From: Tritonibacter litoralis
Lineage (GTDB): Bacteria > Pseudomonadota > Alphaproteobacteria > Rhodobacterales > Rhodobacteraceae
Assembly (NCBI RefSeq): GCF_009496005.1
Contig: NZ_WIBF01000002.1
Span: 247,191 to 311,190 of the forward strand
Direction of reading: 5' to 3'
DNA length: 64,000 nt
In this document: piece after piece, positions 1 to 9,050 of the stretch
How positions within the stretch are numbered: position 1 is the first letter of the stretch
Layout: every line of letters begins with the position of its first letter
Program-made: the position numbers and the translations under genes
The notes under the pieces: model-generated
The model's database searches: none
What the model was told of the DNA's origin: nothing
Seen by the model: only the letters and a program-made list of their open reading frames with translations

Positions 1-2
1 AA

Positions 3-1241
3 TTGCAGCGCATTCGCGCGGTTGTTTCCCGCACCCCGGTCGATGAATTCTCCGAAGATCAGCACGCCGACGCCGTCTCAGACAAAGCCAAAGAGGCCGC
101 CGAGGACATCAATCAGACGCTCAACGCCGAGACACAGGCCGATGACTTTGCGGACATCGCTGAGCACGAGGGCGAGGAAGACGACAACGATACGCTGATC
201 TCCCGCGCGCTCGAAGAGCTGCAGCGCGACAGATCATCAGAACAGGATGAAACTGTTGCAGCCGAGCCCGCAGCCACCACAAAGGTTGAACCAGAAGCGG
301 AAGTCGAAGAAGCAGCCAAACCGCGCCGGGCCCGTGTGATCCGCGTGCGCCGCGGCGTCACCAAGCCAACCGAAACAATTGCAGAACCCGCGGGCCCGCC
401 CTCGACACTCAGCGACGCGGACGAAGATGATCTGCGCCGCGAGCTGGCTGCGGTTGAGGCGGAGCTTCGCGCCGCAACCCAGGCCGACACCCAGGCTGCC
501 CCCCCTCAAAGCAACGATACAGTCGCGGCAGATACATCTGAACAGCCACCTATGGCGCAAGATACATCCGACAGCGATGTCTCGCGTCTGATGGCCGCGG
601 CGGACGAAAAGCTGGATGATCCGGACACAGCCTCTTCGCGGGAAACCTACGGGCATATGCGGGCAGCGGTTGCGGCCGCGCAGAACGACCCGGTCTCTTC
701 CTCTGATGAAGCGGAAAAAGACTACCGTCAGGATCTGGCCACCGTAGTTCAGCCGCGCCGCCCTGTGGTGCGCCGCAAAGCGCCCCGTCCCACCAGCAAC
801 GACAGCCGTCCAGCGCCGGTCACGGCCCCGTTGAAACTTGTAGCTGAACAACGTGTTTCGGAACCCGAAGCCGCCCCATCTGCTCCGGCCGCGCCAGTGC
901 GACCGCGCCGTGTCAAAACCGAATCCAAACCCTCTTCGGCCGAGGCCTTTAATGCGGATACGGGATTTGCAAAATTTGTGCAGGAAACCGGTGCCGTTGA
1001 ACTGCCAGAACTGCTGGAAGCTGCGGCGTCCTACTTGAGCTTTGTCAAAGGCCAGGACGTGTTCTCACGCCCGGAGCTGATCAACAAGGTGCGGGCAACC
1101 GGCACCGAATTCAATCGCGAAGACAGCATGCGTTCCTTTGGCCAATTGCTGCGCGAAGGCAAGATCGCCCGCCGCCGCAACGGTCGCTTTTCCGCATCCG
1201 ATCAGATCGGGTTCCAGCCGCAGGGCCGTGCAGCGGGGTAA
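3..1241 (+). CDS. Acidic, largely disordered protein with conserved C-terminal domain (5' end cut by window)
   Basis: At least 412 residues are visible. The frame is open to the window edge, and the first usable codon (TTG at 3) is probably internal, so the true start lies outside. Residues 1-300 are rich in Glu, Asp, Ala, Pro and Arg, with no membrane segment and low complexity, and are probably disordered. The last 95 residues (about 315-410) look folded and helical, with a run such as SRPELINKV followed by FGQLLREGKIARR, a pattern that could be a small winged-helix-like domain. I believe similar proteins of unknown function occur widely in Rhodobacterales, but I cannot name a family. The gene ends at a strong hairpin terminator. 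Function unknown. Confidence 0.7.
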   Translation: MQRIRAVVSRTPVDEFSEDQHADAVSDKAKEAAEDINQTLNAETQADDFADIAEHEGEEDDNDTLISRALEELQRDRSSEQDETVAAEPAATTKVEPEAEVEEAAKPRRARVIRVRRGVTKPTETIAEPAGPPSTLSDADEDDLRRELAAVEAELRAATQADTQAAPPQSNDTVAADTSEQPPMAQDTSDSDVSRLMAAADEKLDDPDTASSRETYGHMRAAVAAAQNDPVSSSDEAEKDYRQDLATVVQPRRPVVRRKAPRPTSNDSRPAPVTAPLKLVAEQRVSEPEAAPSAPAAPVRPRRVKTESKPSSAEAFNADTGFAKFVQETGAVELPELLEAAASYLSFVKGQDVFSRPELINKVRATGTEFNREDSMRSFGQLLREGKIARRRNGRFSASDQIGFQPQGRAAG

Positions 1242-1268
1242 CCCGCGAAAAGGACCTGCTAAAACTGC

Positions 1269-1295
1269 AAAAGCCGCGCATTGCGCGGCTTTTTC
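1269..1295. terminator. Bidirectional Rho-independent terminator
   Basis: A stem of AAAAGCCGCGC and GCGCGGCTTTT closes a three-base loop and carries T-runs on both strands. It lies between the convergent acidic-protein gene and the purA/DUF2842 operon and can serve both. Confidence 0.85.
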
Positions 1296-1336
1296 GATTT
1301 AAGTCCAGCCAAACAGCCAAATAGAATGGCCGCTTT

Positions 1337-1558
1337 TCACGCGTCGGGATCTTCCTTGCCAACGCCGCGAAACACAAATTTAAACGGCAGAATCCAAAGG
1401 ATCCCCAGCCCGATGTAAATCGCCAGTTCCAACAGGATCGAGGGCCGCTCAAACAGCGCCACCACGTTGACCGCCACCACAATATAAAGCGGCAACCCCA
1501 CCAATAGGATCACCAGCGACCAGCGCCGCCGCGCCTTATAGCTCAGCCCCTTGGCCAT
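1337..1558 (-). CDS. DUF2842 family small membrane protein
   Basis: A 73-residue protein with a basic N-terminus and two predicted membrane helices (about residues 13-33 and 41-60). Length and pattern fit the DUF2842 family of Alphaproteobacteria, whose role is unknown. Its ATG overlaps the purA stop codon (TGATG), so it is translationally coupled to purA and sits in the same transcript. Nothing links it mechanistically to purine synthesis beyond this position. Confidence 0.8.
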   Translation of the reverse strand: MAKGLSYKARRRWSLVILLVGLPLYIVVAVNVVALFERPSILLELAIYIGLGILWILPFKFVFRGVGKEDPDA

Positions 1559-2871
1559 CAGTCGGCAAACGGATCAGTGACCAAAATGGTGTCATCCCGC
1601 TCCGGGCTTGTGGACAACAGCGCCACCGGGCAGTCGATCAGCTCTTCCACGCGTTTGACGTATTTGATCGCATTCGCAGGCAGATCATTCCAGCTGCGCG
1701 CGCCTTCGGTGCTTTCACTCCAGCCCGGCATTTCCTCATAGATCGGGGTGCAGCGCGCCTGTTGGTCAGCTGCGGTCGGCAGGTAATCCAGACGTTCCCC
1801 ATCCAGATCGTAACCGGTGCAGATCTTCAGGGTTTCAAACCCGTCCAGTACGTCCAGCTTGGTCAGGCAGATGCCTTTGATACCTGAGGTCGCACAGGTC
1901 TGACGCACCAGAGCCGCATCGAACCAGCCACAGCGGCGCTGACGGCCGGTGGTGGTGCCAAACTCATGGCCGCGTGTACCCAGACGCTCACCATCCGCAT
2001 CCGGTGTGCCTTCCGCGTCCAGAAGCTCGGTCGGGAACGGTCCCTCACCCACACGGGTGGTATAGGCTTTGACAATGCCCAGCACATAATCAATCGAGCC
2101 CGGACCAATACCAACACCGGTTGCCGCCTGGCCTGCAATTACATTGGAGGAGGTCACAAAGGGGTATGTCCCGAAATCAATGTCCAAAAGCGCGCCTTGT
2201 GCACCTTCAAACAGGATCCGCTTACCCGCTTTGCGCTTTTCGTTCAGAACTTTCCACACCGGCGCTGCATAGGGCAGAATCTGGCCAGCGATGTCTTTCA
2301 ACTGCGCAATCAACGCATCGCGGTCGATGGGTTCCACACCCAGACCTTTGCGCAGCGGATCATGGTGCTGCAAAGCGCGGTCCACACGTGCGATCAGCGT
2401 CGCCTCATCCGCCAGATCCGCCACCCGCACGGCACGACGGCCCACTTTATCCTCATAGGCCGGGCCAATGCCCCGACCTGTGGTGCCAATCTTGGTCCCC
2501 TTGGACGCCGCCTCCTCGCGGGCGCGGTCCAGCTCCCCATGGAGCGGCAAGATCAGCGGGGTGTTTTCCGCAATCATCAGGGTTTCCGGCGTGATCTCAA
2601 CACCTTGCGCGCGCACGGTCTCGATCTCTTTCATCAGGTGCCAAGGGTCCAGCACCACGCCATTACCAATCACCGACAGCTTGCCACCGCGCACAACGCC
2701 CGACGGCAACGCGTGCAGCTTGTAGACCTTACCATCAATGACAAGCGTATGGCCCGCATTATGGCCGCCCTGGAAGCGCGCAATTACATCGGCGCGTTCG
2801 CTGAGCCAGTCAACGATCTTGCCTTTTCCCTCATCGCCCCACTGGGCGCCCACTACCACGACATTGGCCAT
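1558..2871 (-). CDS. purA: Adenylosuccinate synthase
   Basis: This 437-residue protein catalyses GTP-dependent condensation of IMP and aspartate to adenylosuccinate, the first committed step to AMP, in the cytoplasm. The GDEGKGK phosphate loop is at residues 12-18 and the GGHNAGHT motif follows near residue 39. The length is close to the usual 430 residues, and the sequence is full-length and intact. It is followed by the coupled DUF2842 gene. Upstream, 86 bases away on the same strand, the nitrile hydratase operon ends without an obvious terminator, so read-through into purA is possible. Confidence 0.98.
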   Translation of the reverse strand: MANVVVVGAQWGDEGKGKIVDWLSERADVIARFQGGHNAGHTLVIDGKVYKLHALPSGVVRGGKLSVIGNGVVLDPWHLMKEIETVRAQGVEITPETLMIAENTPLILPLHGELDRAREEAASKGTKIGTTGRGIGPAYEDKVGRRAVRVADLADEATLIARVDRALQHHDPLRKGLGVEPIDRDALIAQLKDIAGQILPYAAPVWKVLNEKRKAGKRILFEGAQGALLDIDFGTYPFVTSSNVIAGQAATGVGIGPGSIDYVLGIVKAYTTRVGEGPFPTELLDAEGTPDADGERLGTRGHEFGTTTGRQRRCGWFDAALVRQTCATSGIKGICLTKLDVLDGFETLKICTGYDLDGERLDYLPTAADQQARCTPIYEEMPGWSESTEGARSWNDLPANAIKYVKRVEELIDCPVALLSTSPERDDTILVTDPFAD

Positions 2872-2957
2872 CTCAGGTCCTTTGCATGCAGGTTAAAACC
2901 GACGCCCCGTATAGCGAGCGCGGCAGCCAAGGGGAACCGAAAAGTGTAACAGCGGGA

Positions 2958-3320
2958 TTACAGTTTTTTTGTAAGGCCAGCCTCCAGATGCACGGGCGCC
3001 CCATGTGGAGTGGCAAGATAGGCCGCCTCCCAGGCATCCCGCATCATGTTCACATCCTTGGGCGCCAAATCTGTGGTTTCCGTCAGCAGGGTTTCCAGTG
3101 TTTCCAGCCAGGCGTCAAAGTAATCCGCCCCACCATCCAACTCGCGGGCCAACCCATGCCGTTTCAATGTTGCGGAAAACCGGGCGACCCAATCCGCCCA
3201 GGTGAACCGACCGCTTTCATTCAAATGTACCGTCAAGGCAAAGACCTGAGCGTGCCAGGGTTCGACAAAGACAGGCTCTTCGCCGCCGTGGGGCAAACAC
3301 AGGGATGATGCGGCGCTCAT
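2958..3320 (-). CDS. Nitrile hydratase accessory/activator protein
   Basis: A 120-residue protein resembling the N-terminal part of nitrile hydratase beta subunits, with motifs such as EPVFVEPWHAQ and FTWADW. Such proteins act as activators or metallochaperones that load cobalt into the alpha subunit. I chose the ATG at 3320 because it forms an ATGA overlap with the stop of the beta gene; the ATG nine codons upstream is less likely. It is the last gene of the alpha-beta-activator operon. The metal-delivery role is inferred from the family. Confidence 0.85.
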   Translation of the reverse strand: MSAASSLCLPHGGEEPVFVEPWHAQVFALTVHLNESGRFTWADWVARFSATLKRHGLARELDGGADYFDAWLETLETLLTETTDLAPKDVNMMRDAWEAAYLATPHGAPVHLEAGLTKKL

Positions 3321-4000
3321 GGCGCAGGCTCCAGATAGCTTTGCCACAGATCTAGGATCACCTCATCCCCGTCGTCTTCGGCAACCACCCAAAGGTCACT
3401 GGCTGCAAAGGCCACCGCATAAAGCGGCTCTGGCGCCTCCCCCAACCCATGGGCGCTTCGGTCCGGGAAAACATGGGTGCCGTGAAACCGCACCACTTCG
3501 CCCACCGCGCCTGCTGCATAAGACGGCAGACGCGTGTGTCCGCCATCGACAAATCGATTGCCCGCCTTTGCCAGCGTGCGCACTTTGTCACCCGGCTTGA
3601 ACATCTTCACCACATCACAGGTCCGATCCGCCGGGCCACCTGCGGACAAAACCCGTGCCACCCGCTCAGGCGTGAGTGCGCGATCGGCCAATTCATGACG
3701 CGGTGCCTCGGCCTCGGGGGTATCCAGATCTTCTGGGGTCAGAACACCGGTTTCCACCAACAGGTCCGTCGCCCCGGCAATCCATTTTTCGTAGTAGGAA
3801 AAGCGGCTGTAATCCTGCGGGGCCAGACGTTCCCGCGCATGGCGCGAGGTGTCGATGTTCCATTTGCCCAAAGCCGCCGACGCCAGTGTCAACGCCAAGG
3901 CGCGCCCATGCCAGTCTTCTTTGAAAACCGGCGCATCGGCTGCATCAACCTCAACCGGGCCATCGCCAAATCGCCCGCCCATATCATGCACCCGGCTCAT
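3317..4000 (-). CDS. nthB: Nitrile hydratase subunit beta
   Basis: A 227-residue subunit opening with MSRVHDMGGRFGDGPV, the typical beta-subunit N-terminus. Its C-terminal SH3-like barrel includes FKPGDKVR and YAVAFAASDLW. Together with alpha it forms the enzyme that hydrates nitriles to amides. It overlaps the alpha stop and the accessory start by four bases each (ATGA), indicating tight translational coupling. Substrate range cannot be read from the sequence. Confidence 0.95.
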   Translation of the reverse strand: MSRVHDMGGRFGDGPVEVDAADAPVFKEDWHGRALALTLASAALGKWNIDTSRHARERLAPQDYSRFSYYEKWIAGATDLLVETGVLTPEDLDTPEAEAPRHELADRALTPERVARVLSAGGPADRTCDVVKMFKPGDKVRTLAKAGNRFVDGGHTRLPSYAAGAVGEVVRFHGTHVFPDRSAHGLGEAPEPLYAVAFAASDLWVVAEDDGDEVILDLWQSYLEPAP

Positions 4001-4635
4001 GTCGCAGCCTCCGGAGCAGCGACCAACGCCGTCCCTACCATGGAATCGCGACTGACCAAGGCGGCCAGCGCGTCCTCATCCAGATCTTCGGTGCCCGCGG
4101 GCCGCATCGGCAGAACGAGATAGCGCACCTCGGCCGTGGAATCCCAAACCCGCACCTTGGTCCCCTCAACCAAGGTTACACCAAAGTCGGCCAGCACTTT
4201 GCGCGGCTCACGCACTGCACGCGCCCTGTAGGCATCTGATTTGTACCACGCGGGCGGAATGCCCAGCACCGGCCACGGGTAGCACGAGCACAGGGTGCAG
4301 ACGACCATATTATGGGTCTCGGGCGTGTTCTCGACGACAACCATATGTTCGCCTTGACGACCATATATATCCATCTCACGCAGGACAGTGTCCGCATCCT
4401 CAAGCAGTGCCGCCTTAAACGCCGGATCGCTCCAGGCTTTAGCAACTACTCGAGCGCCGTTCTGAGGGCCGATCTTGTTCTGGTAAATATCGATGATCTC
4501 ATCCAGCGCCGCCGGATCCACCAGCCCCCGCCGGGTCAGAATCGTCTCCAAAGCCTTCACACGCAACGCCGGGTCCGGCGGCAGGTGCGAATGGGCGTGA
4601 TGCGGGTCGTCGGGATGTGCGTCGTCATGTGCCAT
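3997..4635 (-). CDS. nthA: Nitrile hydratase subunit alpha, cobalt type
   Basis: A 212-residue subunit with the metal-claw motif VCTLCSC at residues 112-118. Threonine at the third position is the signature of cobalt rather than iron nitrile hydratases; the iron type has serine. The two claw cysteines that are normally oxidised are present. I chose the ATG at 4635, which gives a His/Asp-rich N-terminus common in this subunit; another ATG seven codons upstream (4656) is possible. The product probably converts environmental or aldoxime-derived nitriles to amides. No amidase or aldoxime dehydratase lies nearby. Confidence 0.95.
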   Translation of the reverse strand: MAHDDAHPDDPHHAHSHLPPDPALRVKALETILTRRGLVDPAALDEIIDIYQNKIGPQNGARVVAKAWSDPAFKAALLEDADTVLREMDIYGRQGEHMVVVENTPETHNMVVCTLCSCYPWPVLGIPPAWYKSDAYRARAVREPRKVLADFGVTLVEGTKVRVWDSTAEVRYLVLPMRPAGTEDLDEDALAALVSRDSMVGTALVAAPEAAT

Positions 4636-4807
4636 AACACAAACCCTGCGCGTCATGCCGCCGGATTTCCAGTAAAATTTGGGTGTTCCATCACGCCATT
4701 TGGGTTTTCCGCACAGGCCACGCGCAGCAATTGAAACTCCGCCCTTGCCCCTGCCTGCGTTTGCGCCTATTTACCGCCCGATAGTCAGCCAACCGCCGCA
4801 GGATCAC

Positions 4808-5176
4808 ATGGAAAACGTTGTTCTCATCATCCACCTTCTTCTGGCTCTGGGCCTGATTGCCGTCGTTCTGCTTCAGCGGTCCGAAGGTGGCGGCCTTGGC
4901 ATGGGTGGCGGTGGTGGCAATGGGGCCGTATCCGGCCGCGCCGCAGCCACAGCGATGAGCAAAATCACCTGGATCCTGGCCGCTGCGTTTATCTGTACCT
5001 CAATCACCCTGACCGTGATTTCGGCACAAAAGGCTGGCAATTCATCGATCTTTGACGGAGGCCTCCTGCCGCCTGTCAATGACACCCCGGCGGATGCACC
5101 CGCTGTACCTTTGGGTACTGATCTGTTGCCGCCCGCTGCAGGCGACACCGCGCCGCTGGTTCCCAGCGCCGACTGA
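4808..5176 (+). CDS. secG: Preprotein translocase subunit SecG
   Basis: A 122-residue inner-membrane protein with two helices (residues 3-21 and about 54-74) separated by a Gly-rich loop (GGGLGMGGGGGNG), the classic SecG arrangement. SecG joins SecYE to aid protein export. The C-terminal 45 residues form a Pro/Ala/Asp-rich tail, longer than in enterobacteria but common in Alphaproteobacteria. The start at 4808 follows AGGATCAC; the open frame upstream has no support. It precedes pyrG, a common order in this class. Confidence 0.95.
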   Translation: MENVVLIIHLLLALGLIAVVLLQRSEGGGLGMGGGGGNGAVSGRAAATAMSKITWILAAAFICTSITLTVISAQKAGNSSIFDGGLLPPVNDTPADAPAVPLGTDLLPPAAGDTAPLVPSAD

Positions 5177-5337
5177 TCCACAAGACTTAGAATAAATCTC
5201 AGGAACCGTAACAGCATCTTGCGGTTCCCTTGCGTTTCTTGCGCGAATCTCATATATACTGAAGTCCCGTGATGCCGTGGTTTTTTAACCACTGGGTCTT
5301 CCTATTTTTTGAACTCTCACGGGGGCTGCCGACACTC

Positions 5338-6981
5338 ATGGCGCGTTTCATCTTCATCACTGGTGGTGTTGTTTCTTCGCTGGGCAAGGGCCTGGCATCC
5401 GCCGCATTGGGCGCTTTGCTGCAGGCCCGTGGCTATTCGGTCCGCCTACGCAAGCTGGACCCCTACCTGAACGTCGACCCGGGCACCATGTCGCCCTTTG
5501 AACACGGCGAGGTCTTTGTGACCGATGACGGCGCAGAAACCGATCTGGATCTGGGCCACTATGAACGTTTCACCGGCGTGCCCGCACGCAAGACTGACTC
5601 GATCTCATCCGGCCGGATCTACACCAATGTGCTGGAAAAAGAGCGCCGCGGCGACTATCTGGGCAAAACCATTCAGGTGATCCCGCATGTCACCAATGAA
5701 ATCAAAGACTTCATCTCCATCGGCGAAGACGAAGTTGACTTTATGCTCTGCGAAATTGGCGGCACCGTCGGCGACATCGAAGGCCTGCCCTTCTTTGAAG
5801 CAATCCGCCAATTCGCCCAGGACAAGCCGCGCGGGGAGTGTATTTTTATGCACCTCACCCTCCTGCCCTATATTAAAGCCTCCGGCGAGCTGAAGACCAA
5901 ACCGACCCAGCACTCGGTCAAGGAACTGCGCTCCATTGGTCTGGCCCCCGATATCCTCGTCTGCCGCTCCGAAGGCCCGATCCCCAAGAAGGAGCGTGAG
6001 AAACTCGCCCTCTTCTGTAACGTGCGCCCTGACAGTGTGATCGCCGCCCAGGACCTGAAATCCATCTATGAGGCGCCGCTGGCCTATCACCGCGAAGGTC
6101 TGGATCAGGCCGTGCTGGACGCCTTTGGCATTGCTCCGGCCCCCAAACCCAACCTCACCCGCTGGGAAGATGTGGCCGACCGCATCTATAACCCCGAGGG
6201 CGAAGTGCGCGTGGCCATCGTTGGCAAATACACCCAGCTCGAAGACGCCTATAAATCCATCGCCGAGGCGCTGACTCACGGCGGCATGGCCAACCGCGTC
6301 AAGGTGCGCATCGAATGGGTCGACGCTGAGCTCTTTGATCGCGAAGACCCCACCCCGCATTTGCAGGGCTTTCACGCCATCCTCGTCCCCGGCGGCTTTG
6401 GCGAACGCGGCACCGAGGGCAAGATCAAGGCCGCCCAATACGCCCGCGAAAACAATGTTCCCTATCTGGGCATCTGCCTGGGCATGCAAATGGCCGTCAT
6501 CGAGGCCGCCCGCAACGTCGCAGGCATCGCCGAAGCAGGCTCCGAGGAATTCGACCACGAAGCAGGCAAGAAACGCTTTGAACCGGTTGTCTACCACCTC
6601 AAGGAATGGGTGCAGGGCAACCACAAGGTTGAACGCAAGGTCGGCGACGACAAGGGCGGCACCATGCGCCTGGGCGCCTATGACGCCACCCTGACCGAAG
6701 GCTCAAACGTCGCCGCCGTCTATGGCGCAACCGCAATCGAGGAACGCCACCGCCACCGGTATGAGGTCGACACCAAATACCGCGAGAAACTGGAGGCCTG
6801 CGGGCTGAACTTCTCCGGCATGTCCCCCGACGGCAGCCTGCCCGAGATCGTGGAATGGGCCGACCACCCCTGGTTCATCGGCGTCCAGTTCCACCCGGAA
6901 CTGAAGTCCAAACCCTTTGATCCCCACCCGCTGTTCAAGGACTTCGTCCGCGCCGCGAAAGAGGCGTCGCGGTTGGTGTGA
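5338..6981 (+). CDS. pyrG: CTP synthase
   Basis: A 547-residue cytoplasmic enzyme making CTP from UTP, ATP and glutamine. The N-terminal synthetase domain begins with [12 protein letters not shown]. The C-terminal class I glutaminase domain holds the nucleophile in LGICLGMQ (about residue 380) and the GVQFHPE histidine/glutamate. I took the ATG at 5338, giving [10 protein letters not shown], and not the longer open frame from 5269. A strong terminator follows the gene. Confidence 0.98.
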   Translation: MARFIFITGGVVSSLGKGLASAALGALLQARGYSVRLRKLDPYLNVDPGTMSPFEHGEVFVTDDGAETDLDLGHYERFTGVPARKTDSISSGRIYTNVLEKERRGDYLGKTIQVIPHVTNEIKDFISIGEDEVDFMLCEIGGTVGDIEGLPFFEAIRQFAQDKPRGECIFMHLTLLPYIKASGELKTKPTQHSVKELRSIGLAPDILVCRSEGPIPKKEREKLALFCNVRPDSVIAAQDLKSIYEAPLAYHREGLDQAVLDAFGIAPAPKPNLTRWEDVADRIYNPEGEVRVAIVGKYTQLEDAYKSIAEALTHGGMANRVKVRIEWVDAELFDREDPTPHLQGFHAILVPGGFGERGTEGKIKAAQYARENNVPYLGICLGMQMAVIEAARNVAGIAEAGSEEFDHEAGKKRFEPVVYHLKEWVQGNHKVERKVGDDKGGTMRLGAYDATLTEGSNVAAVYGATAIEERHRHRYEVDTKYREKLEACGLNFSGMSPDGSLPEIVEWADHPWFIGVQFHPELKSKPFDPHPLFKDFVRAAKEASRLV

Positions 6982-7016
6982 TCCCCAAGCGGGTTAGGAC
7001 AGTGCAGAAACAAAGA

Positions 7017-7048
7017 AACGCCTCGGAGAAATCCGGGCGTTTTTTTTG
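7017..7048 (+). terminator. Rho-independent terminator after pyrG
   Basis: The stem AACGCC(T)CGGA with TCCGGGCGTT closes a GAAA loop and is followed by eight T residues. Confidence 0.9.
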
Positions 7049-7773
7049 TTCAGCGACGTGATCCGCGCCAAAGGCGGCTCCCAGCCCAAAGCGGACCTTC
7101 TAGCCTCCGACCGAGCGCAGATACCACTTACACCGGTCAGGTGGTGAACAGACCTTCGCGTCTTCGCTTAAGGCGAAGAAACTATATTCTGATCTTTAAG
7201 TTCCATCATGGTTCCTGGCGCCCACTTCGCCCGAATTCTGCGCTGCAAGGTCGCACAACTACCCCCAACGCCTCAGACTGTTGGTCATGGCTCAATCCCT
7301 CAGCCTCGCGTCCGCTTTCTTCTCGCATGTGGTGGGATCGCGTACGTCGGGCTTGCGGGTATGTTTTTGAAGCCGGCCAACATCATTCCCCGCAATGTCG
7401 TTGTGATAATCGGAAAATTCCTGACGCGCAGCCTGCCATCTGAACAATGCTGTGTAGCTTTCAAAATCTCCCAAAGGTTCAGGCACCGTACCCCCCAAAA
7501 AAGAAAGCGCACGTAACTAACGTTGTGCCGACAATGAGCTTCGAGAATCCAAGCTCGGTGATCATCTGGGCACTTCCCAAAGATACCCAGCCACCACGCA
7601 AAGTAGAGACACTATAATACTCTGAATTGACTTTACAAATTGCATCGCAATACAGATAATTTCAGGTTATAAACCAAAAAAGCGCAGGTTTAGGACGATA
7701 AGGAGCACGCTATTGATCGAATGTGTTCAGAAAAATGCGCAAGTCATTTCTAGACGTGTGTTTGCAGAGGCTG
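7049..7773. other. Gene-poor, AT-rising stretch at the left edge of an islet
   Basis: About 725 bases with no convincing gene. Short open frames exist on both strands (for example 7208-7516 plus and 7292-7498 minus), but none has a recognisable domain, good ribosome site or steady codon bias. Base composition shifts from GC-rich to AT-rich across it. A small inverted repeat (CTTCGC...GCGAAG) lies at 7162-7178. It may be decayed foreign DNA that also carries the promoter for the HNH-like gene. Confidence 0.5.
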
Positions 7774-8691
7774 ATGATGAAAACCTGCTTATTCTGTAAA
7801 AAAAAAGCTGATTCCAAAGAGCATGTTTTCGGAAAATGGCTCCAGAAAGTTTATGATGTTGCTCCTAATCCTGAACGCAAGCCACATGAACACGATGTCC
7901 TTGGCGATGATGGCCTGGTGCACACAACTGACAAAGGTCCACTTTATGGCGGCGGTCACCCTATCAATAGGACGGTTAGGTCAGTATGCCGTGACTGTAA
8001 CTCTGGTTGGATGGCGGAGATTCAAGATAATGTTCGCCCAATATTCATGCGGATACGGGAAGGTCAGGACCTACGTTTAACCTACAAAGAACAAACGAAA
8101 CTGGCCAATTGGCTTTTTTTAAAGTACTTACTTATAGCTGACGTTTCAACGCCAACTATGTCTCCTAGTGCAGAAATGAGAAAGAAGATAGATACACTTG
8201 GCGTCGAAATCCAGAGTCCGGCAAAAAATACTATGTATTTCGAACAAATACTCAAAAAGGACACCCTTGAATTCAAAAAGAGAAAGCGACCACCGGCAGA
8301 TGTAGAAGTCTATGCGTTGAAGGCGTTAGTAAGTTCTGGTAGCTTAGGAGCTACAAACTTGCTCCCAATAAGTTTAAATTACTTACACACTCAAAAACAA
8401 AAAATGTTGGGTGAGAACAGCTTTGGATTTTTGTTCTTAGTTCACATTGGGGATCTAGTGGGGCTAGTTGTTCGACGACCTAGGTCAATAATTAAGCTAG
8501 AAAGTTATGGGCAGATCGAGCCGAGTCTAAATTTGACAAACATAGCAAGATTCCGCCTCATGCAAAAAGGAAGCAGGAAGTTCGAAATCTGCCGTCATCC
8601 CGTATTGCACCAGCAGTTTGAAGAATACGTTTTGTCTGCGGCGGAAGTTGCTTACGGCGGTAAGCGTAGACGAAACTTTAAGCAAAAGTGA
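7774..8691 (+). CDS. HNH-endonuclease-like zinc protein
   Basis: A 305-residue protein. CLFCKKKADSKEHVFGKWL near the N-terminus, then CRDCNSGWM about 60 residues later, make two CxxC knuckles around an EH motif. This resembles treble-clef HNH proteins of the type CxxC...EHv.p.WL...CxxCN. The remainder (about residues 90-305) is unfamiliar, basic and has no membrane segment. The start is one of two adjacent ATGs (7774/7777) preceded by GCAGAGG. The gene is AT-rich, with codon use unlike its neighbours, and stands alone between core genes, which suggests recent transfer. Nuclease activity and a defence role are inferences only. Confidence 0.6.
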   Translation: MMKTCLFCKKKADSKEHVFGKWLQKVYDVAPNPERKPHEHDVLGDDGLVHTTDKGPLYGGGHPINRTVRSVCRDCNSGWMAEIQDNVRPIFMRIREGQDLRLTYKEQTKLANWLFLKYLLIADVSTPTMSPSAEMRKKIDTLGVEIQSPAKNTMYFEQILKKDTLEFKKRKRPPADVEVYALKALVSSGSLGATNLLPISLNYLHTQKQKMLGENSFGFLFLVHIGDLVGLVVRRPRSIIKLESYGQIEPSLNLTNIARFRLMQKGSRKFEICRHPVLHQQFEEYVLSAAEVAYGGKRRRNFKQK

Positions 8692-8914
8692 TTGTTTTCG
8701 AGTTGATTTGTGCGTACAAGTATCCAAAAAACAAGATCGCGCAGCCCAAAAATGAACCTGCGCATACCGGTCGTTGGACCAAGTGTTTCCATTGATTATA
8801 TGAACCATTTTAAACCCAGACAGACTTGCGAGTTTCTTACCCCACCGCACGCCCCCTCTTGACACCATAGAGTGTAGAGCACCCCTATAAAGCGTATCAA
8901 CCCTCCTGACCCAT

Positions 8915-8932
8915 TGTTTCGCGTGCGAAACA
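8915..8932. promoter_or_regulatory. 18-base palindrome, possible protein-binding site
   Basis: TGTTTCGC and GCGAAACA are perfect inverted halves around GT. The outer TGTTTC/GAAACA arms match those of parS (the ParB site), but the spacing is two bases longer than the standard 16-base parS. It could instead be an operator of unknown ownership. Confidence 0.4.
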
Positions 8933-8990
8933 TTTGGGGGGATTTGCCTGGGCTATCCTAACGGATCTTAAGCCCCCCCTCATCGTCCGA

Positions 8991-9025
8991 CAAAAACGCC
9001 CCTCGCAGCAGGTGCAAGGGGCGTT
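8991..9025 (-). terminator. Terminator of the hydroquinone reductase gene
   Basis: Read leftward, AACGCCCCT and AGGGGCGTT form a nine-pair stem followed by a T-run. Confidence 0.85.
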
Positions 9026-9050
9026 AATACATCCTGAATTTCGAGGCCCC

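Larger units (their letters stand above)
8692..9050. other. Intergenic right edge of the islet
   Basis: About 360 bases without a gene. It contains an 18-base palindrome (8915-8932) and the terminator of the leftward glutathionyl-hydroquinone reductase gene (8991-9025). No flanking direct repeat or integrase that would define a mobile element was seen. Confidence 0.5.

Noticed and set aside
1966..2949. 327-codon open frame antisense to purA
   Set aside because: Composition mirrors purA's complementary codons; no recognisable domain.
5605..6624. 339-codon open frame antisense to pyrG
   Set aside because: Shadow of pyrG; Gly/Phe/Asp-rich without any family pattern.
7208..7516. 102-codon frame (plus) and 68-codon frame (7292-7498, minus) in the islet
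   Set aside because: No ribosome site, no domain, and mutually overlapping; could be decayed DNA but not supportable as genes.
8915..8932. Canonical parS call for the palindrome
   Set aside because: True parS is 16 bases with ACGT at the centre; this one is 18 bases, so it is kept only as a parS-like palindrome.
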